From Aculops lycopersici (Eukaryota > Arthropoda > Arachnida > Trombidiformes > Eriophyidae), in contig WNKI01000005.1 of NCBI GenBank assembly GCA_015350385.1, positions 696,266 to 760,265 on the forward strand: a stretch of DNA of 64,000 nt, written 5' to 3'. Positions 45,001 through 55,575 of this stretch are shown in pieces. The position numbers were made by a program, and so were the translations under genes. Under the pieces are notes generated by a model. The model ran no database searches and was not told the DNA's origin. It was given only the letters and a program-made list of their open reading frames with translations. Positions within the stretch are counted from its first letter, which is position 1; every line of letters starts with the position of its first letter.

Positions 45001-47451
45001 AATTCCATCGAGGAAAAGTATACTGTTTTGCATTTTGATTATCTTATTTAGAGCATTGATTATTTCACCACGTTGACTTGAGTAAATATATGATGCTGCA
45101 GTGATGTTCTCATTTTGGGTTTGACAAAATTGCTCACAGATACTCCGCAATAATCTATTTGGATGTAGGGAGTCCAAAGTTTGGCCACAAAATCTGTAAA
45201 TAATCTGCGATTTGTTAAATAAATCCTGAGTAGCAAGTCTTATAAGCTGGGCGAAGAGGGTTGACTTGCCGCAACCCTTTAGTCCCGAAACAAATATCAA
45301 ATGGTTGTTTGATAATTGTCTCGGTTCCGGTGTTGAACTTGGGGTTGCGGAAGTGGCTGATGAGCTCAAAGTATCGGCAGGTTGTTGTTGCTGCTGTTGA
45401 TCTAATGTTACAATATTGTTAACCTCGCCACTAATCATAGGGCTTAATACTGGATATATCTGTTGGATATAAAAGTTACGACACTTTGTTTCGTAGGTTT
45501 CGGTGATGTTGTTGAGATAATCTTCCAATAATAATCGTTGGCAAGTTAGCTCTATGAATAGATTTCTCTCAATAAACGGAGGCACATGCTTGCCATAGAT
45601 AATCTGGTTCTCCTGTATGCTCTCGACAAATTTGTTGAAGTTCTCAATAATCCAATCATTGATTGTTTTGACCAGCTCCTCTTCACCCATTGGCCTCTTG
45701 AGTGTAAGCTTGTTTGTGTCCGCAAGCAATCTAGCTAGTTCGTTGAGGCTAGCATCACGATGTTTGACCGAAGATTGTTGATGTAATCCACCACTCGTAG
45801 TTGAGACTTGGCCCGAGGTTGTGGCTAGTTGGTTTCCGCTACCAGTTGCAGCCGCCTGATTCGTTGCTAATGAGTAGTTTCGTATTAGCAAGGTGCGTTT
45901 CTGAAGACTAGATTCGTTCATGATAAATTCAAGGATTTGATTTGATAAATATTTCAGTTTAAAATCGGATTTTGAATCATTCAATTCGGCATTTGTTTCC
46001 TGGATATAGGTTATAATTTTCTTAAGAAGACTAGAATCGGAAAGCCAATTTTGCCAAGCCGCCTCGCGTTCGTCAAAGGAGTCGCCCATTGCTTGTGGAT
46101 AGACTGCATAGATGGGCGCTAGATAGAAACTTGTTCCAACTTGACTGTACCATTTCCTCATTAGTGAACTAAATTGGTCCGATTTATCTATATCCGACGA
46201 AGACAAATCAACATTAAGCAATTTGTTCATTATTTGAGCATCAATTTTAGATGGCAATTGTCTCTTATCGGCCAATAGTCGATTATTTGGCTGCTTGCCG
46301 CCGCCGCAACTTCCACTGATAGCGCCACCCCCACCGCCCGAGACTGCAGATGAGCTACCCTGGTCTAGGCCACTACCGCCTGCTGCCCAATTGTTTGATA
46401 GAGTTATAATGACTAGCCTTTGGCCGTTGTGTTGATATTCTCGATTGATGACATTCATGGCCATGTCCAATAAATTGTTAACATGAAAACTCTTGCATAA
46501 ATGCTCGTGGTTTAGGTTGAGAAACTTCAAGCTAAACGAGTGCTCATCACAAAACGTCTTCAAGCTTGACTCAACCTTGTTGGCAATGATGGACTCAATC
46601 ACTTGTGGATCATTAGCATTTGCTGTTGACTGTTGTAGTTGACGCATTTGAGTTGATGGTTGATTTGGATTACTATCGATGGTGACAAATACAACCGAGA
46701 TACAGTTGATTAGATCGCTTTTGTTTTGAACTAGCTGTTGGTGAGTGTAGTGTATGCTGCTATTGTTGTTATTATTATTCAATACGCAATCTAAATTTTG
46801 CCTTTCTTCTGGTTGTTTAATTTTTCCATTGGGCAGGCCAAAGATTATAGTTTTGAAAGCCTCATTGAGTTCGTGCAAATCTAATATCGTTCCAGCTGAG
46901 CTTGAGTTGATGCTACCAGGTGAAGGCGAGTGACAAGCTACAGAGGGTGCAGGCGAGAGTGCCGGTGAGACTAGTAGGTGGCGATCGATGGGCACATAGG
47001 TATTGGTAAGTCCCATTGCCCTGGCTGCTGCCAGACCGGCCGATGACGGTTGCTGTTGTTGAGGTCCTCCCGGTTGACCAATGGTGGCGGAGGATGAACA
47101 AGGCGTCGGTTTGCCTCTAGTGCTAGCATCGGCACCAATTCTCGCTTGGTCGTCGGCGGTATTAGCTCGTCCATCAGTGTAATAGGAGGCAGTTGAGGGA
47201 TGATCTTCGTTGATTTCGCTTTGTATTGTAGTTTCGTTCTCAATTATAAACTTATGCTGTTGATGCTGATAGTGGCGATGCGAGCTACTACTTCCATCGC
47301 CACCAGATTGCTGATGAAGTCTAGCCGCAATGGTATTCTCCTGATTATTTTCATTTTTATCCCCATTCAAATCGAAGATACTCGACTCTCTTCTCGGTTT
47401 TCCTCGCTTACCACCGAATCGTTTCAGTGGTGATGAGCACCCCGAGCCCAT
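42062..47451 (-). CDS. NACHT-WD40 protein (NWD1/NWD2-like STAND ATPase)
   Basis: Exons 47451-42596, 42509-42391 and 42288-42062 join in frame at GTAAGT donors, giving 1,733 aa. The start MGSGCSS fits an N-myristoylation signal (Gly2, Ser6) with a palmitoylatable Cys5, followed by Lys/Arg residues. This suggests lipid anchoring to membrane. After a low-complexity region and a diverged N-terminal domain comes the NACHT ATPase: P-loop GLKGCGKS with Lys729, and Walker B ILFLDGID with Asp815. WD40-like repeats begin near residue 1337. The last clear repeat (HTLVGH to QSLRVWD) is encoded by the small second exon. NACHT-WD proteins are STAND-class switches: nucleotide binding controls oligomerisation and the WD part senses ligand. 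The ligand here is unknown. Between NACHT and WD is a long helical region as in NWD2. Assignment to NWD1 or NWD2 specifically is uncertain. Confidence 0.85.
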
Positions 47452-48849
47452 GATTGTGAATTTTCAAGTTGCTTAGACTAGAGGCAACAGCAAATTGATT
47501 GGTGATGATTTTAACTGGAGCCAAATGAGCCCGATTTAGGGTAATAAAAATATATTGATATGAAAAGGATAAGCTTTGCTAATATAAACAATCGGGTAGC
47601 CAATAAAAGAGTACAACTGCCACCCTAAAATCTGGGGGTTTAAATTAATAGCGCAAGTGACTAGCGTCCAGACTCAGAACAACAATGAGATTCCTATTTG
47701 TTGTGGTCGTCTTCGTCGAGCTCTTGGTGGTGGCTACCCCTGACCATTTCAGCAGCCTGACCACTCAACTTGAGATTTGACTTGAGATTTTCAATCTTGA
47801 GATTCTATTTGTTTTCTTTTTTTCAGTTGGTTTAATGAAAAAATGAAACATTAGAAATACTCTATGGACGACCACATAGGCATTGACTTGGACATGTCGT
47901 CGCGGTAGCTCGATAGGGTTCACTTGTCCCGGTTATAATATGGTCAATGAATATTCCCAAACAACGAGATTTCGAACAGACAATCTGACAGGTAAAATAA
48001 GATTGTGGCTGACTAGATTAGAAATCAATAGAAAACAATAATATCTTCCCCAAGACAATGCGCTTTCGGATAATAATAATAATTGCGCTCAAGTCTCGCG
48101 TGCAAATAGCTCAGCGGTTGTTTTTGTTCTCAGATTTTTTGGTCTCCGTCTAGCCAATGCTAACAGATCCCCTAATTTCTTGGTAAACTTCTTATTCTTC
48201 TTCTAGCCTTCGTAATGGTGACGTTGATGATGATAGTTGTGGTTAAATACCAATTGGCCTCTGGAAACTCGAGTTCATATACAAGTGAGTTTGACTCGGC
48301 GTCCCGTCTCGTCTATCTCTCCCTATCGCTGGCCCTCTCTGACTCTCTTCGCCGCCGTCGAGTCGTCAGATGTTGTGATGATTTTTGCGCTGCCGTGTGT
48401 GTACTGTTGTCGCACAACTCTGTGGCCTATGAAGCCAGCGGTTGCAGCATTAGCGGCTGCGACTTTGGTGGCAGCTGCAGCATGAGAAGCGAATGCAAAA
48501 GCTAATGCACCGAGTAGAAGAAGAAGCAGCAGCAATGGGTGAGAGTGAGAGACAAACTGGCGCGTTGGGCGAAAGAAAGCGTCGGAAGGGAAGAGAGCTG
48601 GCGACGACGACTTTGCAAGTGCAACGCGTTCGCTGCGAGCTGTGCGCTCTCGCTCAAAAATCGCGGCGAGCGAGAAACGCTTACCTTCTCTGTCGCTCGG
48701 CTGCAATTGGTGGTCGGCCAGCAGCTCGCAAAAGTTATATGCGCGCGTTACGAGCGAGTGAAAGTGCAGCCAGCTCGCGAGCTCGCCCAGCGGCTGTGTG
48801 TTCGCGTTCCACTCGAGGCAAAGACAGCCAGTTTTACTAACGAGCACAG

Positions 48850-48873
48850 CAGAGAGAGAGAGAGAGAGAGAGA
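48850..48873. repeat. (GA)n tract
   Basis: Twelve GA units in the CpG-rich non-coding block upstream of the NACHT-WD gene. Confidence 0.8.
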
Positions 48874-50459
48874 TCAAAGCGGAGCGAGCAGCCGAGGTTA
48901 GCACAAAGGCCCCAGGGAAAGAGAGTTCACATGCCGACCACGACGACGCTGCTGCTGCGGCCGCCGCCGGCTTGCCCCAGCAGTTAAAACACATAGACAC
49001 ACAACTCTCTCAAGCAGGGGACAAGACTGCTGCATTTTCAGGTGCGTGCAGCAGATGCGGCCACGGGGGTCGCACGCGTCTCTAAGTGACTCCCCCTTCC
49101 TCTCGCTCGCTCGTTGGCTGCCCGGCCAGCGCCTAGCGCGGCTAGCTTGCCAACTGAACACAAAACTCTCACTGCCAAGACTCCGGAGAAGGAAGCCAGC
49201 CAGCCAGCTAGCGTTGCCGCTGGGGTCGCGCGCTTCCGGCTGTCCAGACCGAGACGCTAGTTGCGTAGCTCGTGGCTCGTATCTCGCTCCGAAGCTTCGT
49301 TTCCTATCCGTTTTCCCGAATCGAGATCCAGGCCACCACTGCAACTTCACTTTCAACTAGAGAGAGAGAGAAAGAAAGATGTGCACCTGGACTTACCGGT
49401 AATATTTTTGTCGACGTCGTCGTCGAACTCCCTGGAGCCTACCAGACAACTCAACTCTAGTTTAGCTGCCCCCTCCAACGAGACCAAGAGGCTAAGACTA
49501 TCTAAGCTACCGGAGTGCTGATGGCCAAACCAGGAACCAGCGAGAGGATGCTGACCGAAAGAAAGTAGACCGGCTAAGCCGCGCATTGCGGCAGCTTACC
49601 CCGATCACCAGACTACAATGAAAACTACCATCGTTACTGCTACCCTCGCTTCCACTCATGAAAAGTGAAGTTGGAGGGCTCTCACCTGGCCAAAGTCAAT
49701 TCGAAGCGCCAAGTTACGTGCCTAAACCTTTTGTAGATTCGAGAGAGAGAGAGAGAAGCCTTCAAAGTGTTGCGCTGCGTTGCAACTTAAGAGGAGGTAG
49801 GGGAAGCCACTGGCTAATGGGGAAGGATGAGGACCTCACACCTTTAGAGCAAGCTATGGACGCCTAGGGTCAGACTTTCTCCTATTTCTCTCTCTCTCAC
49901 CGCGTTGAGTTTCGTGGCTTCCGTGTGAGTGTGCATTTTTCGATGTAAACAGTGCGTTTCCGTTAGCCACCGGCAACTAATAATCTTTAGTCGCCTCTTT
50001 GCGCAGATGCTTTCCTTGTTTAGCTCGTGAAAATATATGTGTTGATCGGTAGCATTCTGATAACCCCCTCCCATTCAAATTAAGTAGAAAGAAAACTAAC
50101 TCTTGCTTACTTTTATATCTATGATACAAATCCGCACTTATCATTGTTAGCATAAGAGTCAGTTCTTTTCAATAACCTGATCAATAGATGTGCCTGTGTT
50201 GAGTTCGATCTCCTTGCTTACCAACAAATCAAACCGCTTCCGGTTCCAGCAGAGGCGAGTTAAGGTAATTCTATCACATAAACGCAATGTTAAACGCACT
50301 CCACTACCCATACAACTTTCGTCTTAGTAAGTTTGTTTAGTCGGTATATTTTGTTCGAAAATCAAAGTAATATTCGGTTGGCAAAGACGATGAGCAGAAT
50401 TGTGACCGGAGCAAAAAGAAAAGACGACAACAAAATTTGATTTACATTAATTCACGCAT

Positions 50460-50465
50460 TTTATT
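50460..50465 (-). terminator. Polyadenylation signal of synaptogyrin
   Basis: AATAAA on the minus strand, about 117 bases past the stop codon. Confidence 0.55.
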
Positions 50466-50581
50466 CTTCTTGAAGGTTAATCCAGTTCTTAGTTGTTGAA
50501 AGTTGAAACTTATAAAACTCTCTCATTTGACTCGAAGATGACCTCTTCCGCTCGAGAGGGTTAAATTTAGATTTAGACAAT

Positions 50582-51426
50582 CTACTGGTTCATGTTGATG
50601 TCGGCGTCGTAGTTGGAATAGGAGCCACTTTGGTACTGAGACGAGTTGTTGTACATATTATTTGGATCTTGGAATGATTGTTGATCCTGAGGTTGAATGT
50701 AATTTCCCGACTGATCATAATATTGTGCCTGCTCAGCCGCCAACTGTTCCTCGGTTAAAAACTGCGATGTATCCACTCCGGACTGGTAACGAACATAAGC
50801 TAGCATAGTGCAGGCTCCCAGTGCAAAGATGGCCAAGAAGGAGAGTATAATGGCAACTCGGCAGCAGTTGATGTTGTGGCCAAATGGTGGATAGTCCGAC
50901 TTGAACCAGCCGGCGGAAAGTAACAGAAACAAGAGTAAAAATAATATTGTATTGATGCCTGGAGTGTTGGTCGTATTGTTTTATGAATATTGCGTTAGTC
51001 TTTCTATCCGGTTGATACATAGAATTGTTTGAAATATCTATTCTAGATAGACTTTGAAAAGCATTCAAGTAGAGAGAAATGTTACTCACCTGAAATTATC
51101 ACGTCACCAATCGCTATGCGGCGTCTTACTTTCAAACTACTAATGTGGCTAAATAAAATCTCCAATACTAATAGTGCAAAACAAGCTATAAAACTGATTA
51201 AACTTAGCGATCCAAATCGACAGATTCCATTGTATTTGTTAAATAAACATCTGCCATCATACCAAGCAGAGGAGACGCAAGAATAAATGACCAACGCTAA
51301 TACGGCCGACGCAAACTTGAATATCACTGCTGGTTTTGTGGCTAAAGCTATAGGATCCGCTAGTGCATTCCGAATTCCACTTGATCCGCCAGCCATATTT
51401 GCCTCAAAGGCTTTTGGCTCACCCAT
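50582..51426 (-). CDS. SYNGR: Synaptogyrin, four-span synaptic-vesicle MARVEL protein
   Basis: Exons 51426-51090 and 50958-50582 join at a phase-1 GTGAGT/CTCCAG intron, giving 237 aa. Synaptogyrins are tetraspan MARVEL-domain proteins of synaptic and synaptic-like vesicles with cytosolic N- and C-termini. Four hydrophobic segments are visible: VIFKFASAVLALVIYSCV (~33-50), LSLISFIACFALLVLEIL (~73-92), NTILFLLLFLLLSAGWF (~115-131) and VAIILSFLAIFALGACTML (~147-166). The Cys-containing loop after span 1 and the Tyr/Gln/Asn-rich C-terminal tail are typical. Length matches animal synaptogyrins (about 230 aa). The intron falls just before the third span. Confidence 0.9.
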
Positions 51427-52271
51427 AATTTTTTAAATTTTGTGTTATTCTTTGAAATCCAGTGTCTAGTCTGTCTTCTAAAGTTGTAAAATATCTCAAT
51501 GGTATGGAAACTTTCAGACAATCAATGTAACCGAATTGTGATAATAGGATATTTGGAGGTCGGTATATTTATTTTTTGTGCGGAAGTTTCATCTCATACA
51601 ACAATCCAAAAGGTAGCTATGCGCGCCTCCTCATAGACATAAAACCGATAGAAATCTAGTCAACATTGCAACGAACCATCCAACGCTGCGAGAGCCCCAA
51701 ACAACATAACTGCTTTCGCCACCGCTTATGGCATCATAGATATCGAATCGGCCAAGCGTTGAGCAACCAGAAAGCCTGCAGGCACCTAGCGGCACTGGAA
51801 CTGACTACTAGCTGGTCGATCCCGCTGGCTGCATGACGAAGCACACTAGTTTTCGCATGGGGTACCTAGGGTCGCACGCGTTACGCGCACACGAAGTTTG
51901 TTTCGTCTGCCGCAGGCGCAGACTGAGTGTGTTGGATGCACAGATACAAGTGAGCTAGCGCATAAAGTGGTGGCCAACTTGGTTGCTACATGTACAACCT
52001 ATTTAGTGAAAGTGAGTCTATCTGATACATATGTATGCTCTTGGCCTTCTAGTCAGTCATCAACCATAGGGACTTGGTCTTGCGAAGATTTCGTGTATAG
52101 TTGCGCCACACGACTTGTTTATTATAATGGTTTCAGTGGTAGTCATAGTATTTGTAGAGGTAGAGATAGAGATAGCGGCAACACTAGTAGTCTTCGTTAT
52201 CGATCTAGTTTCAGTTTCATGGAATTTCTTGAATCCCTAACCAGCTAATCCCATGCTTTGACGAGTTTCAC
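51427..52271. other. Intergenic DNA between synaptogyrin and Gemin5-like gene
   Basis: About 845 bases. One plus-strand open frame (51898-52248) lacks an ATG start and has no recognisable domain. It is not called. The minus strand has AATAAA at 52118-52123 for the Gemin5-like gene and probably the synaptogyrin promoter near 51500. Confidence 0.5.
52118..52123 (-). terminator. Polyadenylation signal of the Gemin5-like gene
   Basis: AATAAA on the minus strand, about 150 bases past the stop codon, supporting an early end of this gene. Confidence 0.5.
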
Positions 52272-55205
52272 TCAGTCACTAGTCACCGGCTCGCGCATTG
52301 GATTCTCTGATGGCCGCCAAGCCCAAATTGAACTATCATGACCGGAGGTGAATATGAGATCTGGATCCACAAGCGACCATTCTAAAGTGAAGAGACGATC
52401 GCGAGCTTGAAATCTGGCCATGATCCGCGCTTCCATTAGCTCCAACTCCAAGGACCGATCTAAACTCCATACGTAGCAGCATCTGTCGAACGAGGATGTG
52501 GCCAATTGATTTGGCTCATGAGGGTTCCATACGAGATCTGAGATGGCCTTTTTGTGAGCGTTCAACTTGTGCAGGTAAGCGGAGATGATATTGTTGTTTT
52601 CCGTCCTGTTATCTGATGCATTAACATCTCGACCAGTTTGTTGCTGTTGTTGCTGATTTGTTGTTGCCATCGTCTCTAATCTTAAGCGTGACTTTACGTC
52701 AGCAACTAACAAACTTTCCTTTATGCTGAATACATACGCAGGCGAGTCATTAGCTGAGGCGGCTAAATAGTAGTAACGAGCATCGGAACTATCGGTTGTC
52801 GGGTGCCAAGCTAAACATTGAATGTGCGAGGTTCCCAATGGTCCTTGTATCACAGCTAGTTTTCTAAACAACTTATTGAGACTTCTGTCGGCGCTGGACT
52901 CCTCCAAATAACTGACAATAATCACTCGACCGTCAATAGTGCCCAAAGCCATCAAATCCATACTAGACTTCCATGCAACCTCAGAAGCTTGGCCTCGAGC
53001 CTCGGGTAGACTTACATCACGGAACTCGTCTAGATAATTTATCATTTTGTCCGCGCTGTTACCACTATTTCCAACCTCCTTTGGGCAGTAGTAAATGTTT
53101 AGATGTTTTGTAACACTACCAACGGCGTATATGGATAATCTTGATACATCCTCTGGGCAAGTTGGATTTGGGCCCCAACAGAGGGAATATATGCCATCTG
53201 TCTTAGGTTGTTGCTTGTTCTGCTGCTGGTTGTTGTCATTTCGCTCACTTTTATTGTTATCACTATTAGTTGACCTCTCTAGAGGTTTATATTCCACTCC
53301 GAAGATATCTTCCTCCTCTACAGCTTCCATCTTGATATCAGTGTTGGGTGTTAAACCGGCAACAGTTGGTTTCTTTTTTTGTTGCTCTGATTCAATCATT
53401 ATCGCCTTGTGAGGTGTTAGATCTGCTCGAAGTACTTTGCCTTCAATGGTTCCGATCGCTACCCTATACTCGTGACTTGGATGCCAGGCTATTGAAGTCG
53501 GGCTGAGATTTGCTTTGTTGATTTTACGTGCTATTATACCACAGCTAGGCGTCATGTCGAATCGATTGTACCTTTGATTGTGGGATATTTTATGAAACTT
53601 AACGCCAGCCTTACCGAGGGCAACTCCGACAAAGTCTTCGCGAATCGGATTAAAGCGCAACATATGAGTTCGAGCGCTTGTTGACATTGTAGGGTACAAA
53701 TACTCTGGCTTGATATTAATAACTTCAAGGACTTTCTTGTCCTTCCTTGCGGTTTCTTGACCCGCTTGCGTGATAGAGCAACTCCAGATGATATGGCTAC
53801 TATCTAGGGATGTTGTTGATAAGGTATTCGTTTTCTCATCGAAAGTTATATTGAATATAAGACCATGGTGTCTAATATTTTGCTCGCATCCGACTTGTCT
53901 GTTACCTTTAGTCGTTTTAGAGCCTTGGTTTGACTCTTTAGCATCTCTTAGTCTTATCTTGGACCTAGCGTTTTCCGGGACCTCTAGCACATTGATACCA
54001 CTATCTGGGTTACTCACTGCCAAATGTATATGTTTGGCATTACTCATTGGCAAGAATTCGAGTGCAAACCAATTGATTCTACCACCTTTTCCTCCCTCAG
54101 AAGCTTGGTAGTCGGCAAAGTTGAACTCGTTGTTAATATCCCAAATAGTTGTGAGGCCATCACGAGATACAGCTGCCAAGAGGCCAAGGGGAAATTTTTT
54201 CATATTGGTGTGGAATGATAGAGAACAAATTTCATCATTGTGTCTTGCCAACTTGATTGTCCTCTTTAATTGGCCATCTGTTAAATTTACCTTGGCTACA
54301 ATAATTAAACCGTCATCCATAGCCACAGCCACGAGACAAATCTCATCTGATATCATCGCGGATTCCATACAACAAACTGGACTTGCGTAGGTTGGTAGAT
54401 CGAGTTCCAACTTGTTGCATGATTCTATAAAATCGATTTTGTTGATCGAATTCAATTCTTTTGTACCTCCGACTATGAGATCTCTAAATTTCAATAGTAA
54501 CAACAAATTTGTTTTCTCTTTCAGTAATGAGACGGCTAGAAAGGCATTACGAGCGTCTGGCCAGACGCAGGAATTGATTTGTTGGGTGACGTTAAATTTG
54601 GCCCGCTTGTTATTGTGCTCCTCGCAATTAGGTTCCTCAGTTTTACAAAAAGGTTTAACAAATTTTGCCAGTAGCTCTGACTTCTTGAAATGTATCAGAT
54701 TTTCGCTAGACATGCAATCGTGAATCAAGAAAGATCCGCTTTCGGTGAGTATCATGACGAGCGGATATCTATGATTCTTCAAGAATCTAACGCAAGCTAC
54801 CTTTGAGTTATCCTCCTTGATATCGATCAATCGATTCATTGTAGTCGATATGGCAGCTGTCTGTTCACCATGGCGTTGATTTGTGGCATAATCTTCATCT
54901 GCTGATAGGGTAGTTCTATTATGATGATAGATTTCACCATAACAAAAACAACCGATAGATCCGTAGACAAAATATGATAAGCTTACATTTTCTTCACAAT
55001 TTCTTTGAGGTGATATATCATCATCCATTAAGGCATCCACACTTACATTCGATTCTGTAGTACTTGCCTGACTATTATTTGGAAGTCCTTGTGTCCAAAG
55101 ATCCGTGCTGTTTGGCATAAACCAAGAACTTACCGGTCCAATGAGGAAGCTACATCTCTGCTCTTTTGGCATCTTCATTAGGGCAGTTGATTTGGATTTA
55201 GTCAT
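52272..55205 (-). CDS. GEMIN5: Gemin5-like WD40 protein without the C-terminal half
   Basis: 977 aa, intronless. Gemin5 is the snRNA-recognising subunit of the SMN complex; its double WD40 propeller binds the Sm site and cap of pre-snRNAs in the cytoplasm. The propeller repeats are readable towards the C-terminus in Gemin5 order and spacing: TSIAWHPSHEYRVAIGTIEG, IYSLCWGPN, SEVAWKSSMDLMALGTIDG, IQCLAWHP, ISDLVWNPHEPNQLATSSFD and FTLEWSLVDPDLIFTSGHDS. The N-terminus contains an SSWF motif that may match the NWY segment of other Gemin5 proteins. The protein ends immediately after the last repeat. The TPR-like dimerisation region and C-terminal RNA-binding region (total ~1,500 aa in human) are missing, with no room downstream before synaptogyrin. 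The assignment rests on the repeat pattern and could be a different large WD40 protein, but Gemin5/Rigor mortis is the best fit. Confidence 0.75.
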   Translation of the reverse strand: MTKSKSTALMKMPKEQRCSFLIGPVSSWFMPNSTDLWTQGLPNNSQASTTESNVSVDALMDDDISPQRNCEENVSLSYFVYGSIGCFCYGEIYHHNRTTLSADEDYATNQRHGEQTAAISTTMNRLIDIKEDNSKVACVRFLKNHRYPLVMILTESGSFLIHDCMSSENLIHFKKSELLAKFVKPFCKTEEPNCEEHNNKRAKFNVTQQINSCVWPDARNAFLAVSLLKEKTNLLLLLKFRDLIVGGTKELNSINKIDFIESCNKLELDLPTYASPVCCMESAMISDEICLVAVAMDDGLIIVAKVNLTDGQLKRTIKLARHNDEICSLSFHTNMKKFPLGLLAAVSRDGLTTIWDINNEFNFADYQASEGGKGGRINWFALEFLPMSNAKHIHLAVSNPDSGINVLEVPENARSKIRLRDAKESNQGSKTTKGNRQVGCEQNIRHHGLIFNITFDEKTNTLSTTSLDSSHIIWSCSITQAGQETARKDKKVLEVINIKPEYLYPTMSTSARTHMLRFNPIREDFVGVALGKAGVKFHKISHNQRYNRFDMTPSCGIIARKINKANLSPTSIAWHPSHEYRVAIGTIEGKVLRADLTPHKAIMIESEQQKKKPTVAGLTPNTDIKMEAVEEEDIFGVEYKPLERSTNSDNNKSERNDNNQQQNKQQPKTDGIYSLCWGPNPTCPEDVSRLSIYAVGSVTKHLNIYYCPKEVGNSGNSADKMINYLDEFRDVSLPEARGQASEVAWKSSMDLMALGTIDGRVIIVSYLEESSADRSLNKLFRKLAVIQGPLGTSHIQCLAWHPTTDSSDARYYYLAASANDSPAYVFSIKESLLVADVKSRLRLETMATTNQQQQQQTGRDVNASDNRTENNNIISAYLHKLNAHKKAISDLVWNPHEPNQLATSSFDRCCYVWSLDRSLELELMEARIMARFQARDRLFTLEWSLVDPDLIFTSGHDSSIWAWRPSENPMREPVTSD

Positions 55206-55575
55206 TATATTATGTTTAATAAATCACCAACTTTTGGGATCGTTGATATCAAGTATAACAGATTTAATTGAATTTAGTTATTTGATCGTGATACAAATTA
55301 TGGAGACCATGACACGTTCTCTGGAATTCACGTTCTATTTCACCCACGTGCTTCTAGGCGGCACAACTCTGTCAATGTGTTAATTTATGCAATTACATTG
55401 CAACCTTAGCTGCTTTGCTGAAATTAGCGCACATACACACATTTAAAGCAAATTCTGCGACAAAAATGTAAACATTCAACTTTCAATTTTTCGAAGAGCC
55501 CCCTACAATTTATCAAATCTAATCATGCAGGGATATTGATATCAGGCTATTATCGTTTGATAGATCATAGACAAC
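55206..55575. promoter_or_regulatory. Probable bidirectional promoter, Gemin5-like / CLASRP
   Basis: 370 bases between divergent start codons of two RNA-processing genes. It contains CACCCACGTG (55341-55350), shared with the NXT1/PARP1-like divergent promoter. Confidence 0.5.

Larger units (their letters stand above)
47452..50581. other. Non-coding region upstream of NACHT-WD gene and downstream of synaptogyrin
   Basis: About 3.1 kb. Overlapping open frames at 48.2-49.6 kb lie in simple GAGA/CpG-rich sequence and show no family motif, so they are not called. It contains a GA tract (48850-48873) and shorter ones near 49360 and 49741. It probably includes the NACHT-WD promoter and 5' leader, and the synaptogyrin 3' UTR (AATAAA at 50460-50465, minus strand). 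Confidence 0.5.

Noticed and set aside
48323..49000. 225-residue minus-strand and overlapping plus-strand open frames in the 48-49.6 kb block
   Set aside because: Frames on both strands overlap in simple GAGA/CpG-rich DNA, show Arg/Ser/Ala-rich composition and no recognisable domain.
51898..52248. 116-residue plus-strand open frame between synaptogyrin and Gemin5-like genes
   Set aside because: Starts at a non-ATG codon and has no signature. It overlaps the likely 3' UTR of the Gemin5-like gene on the other strand.
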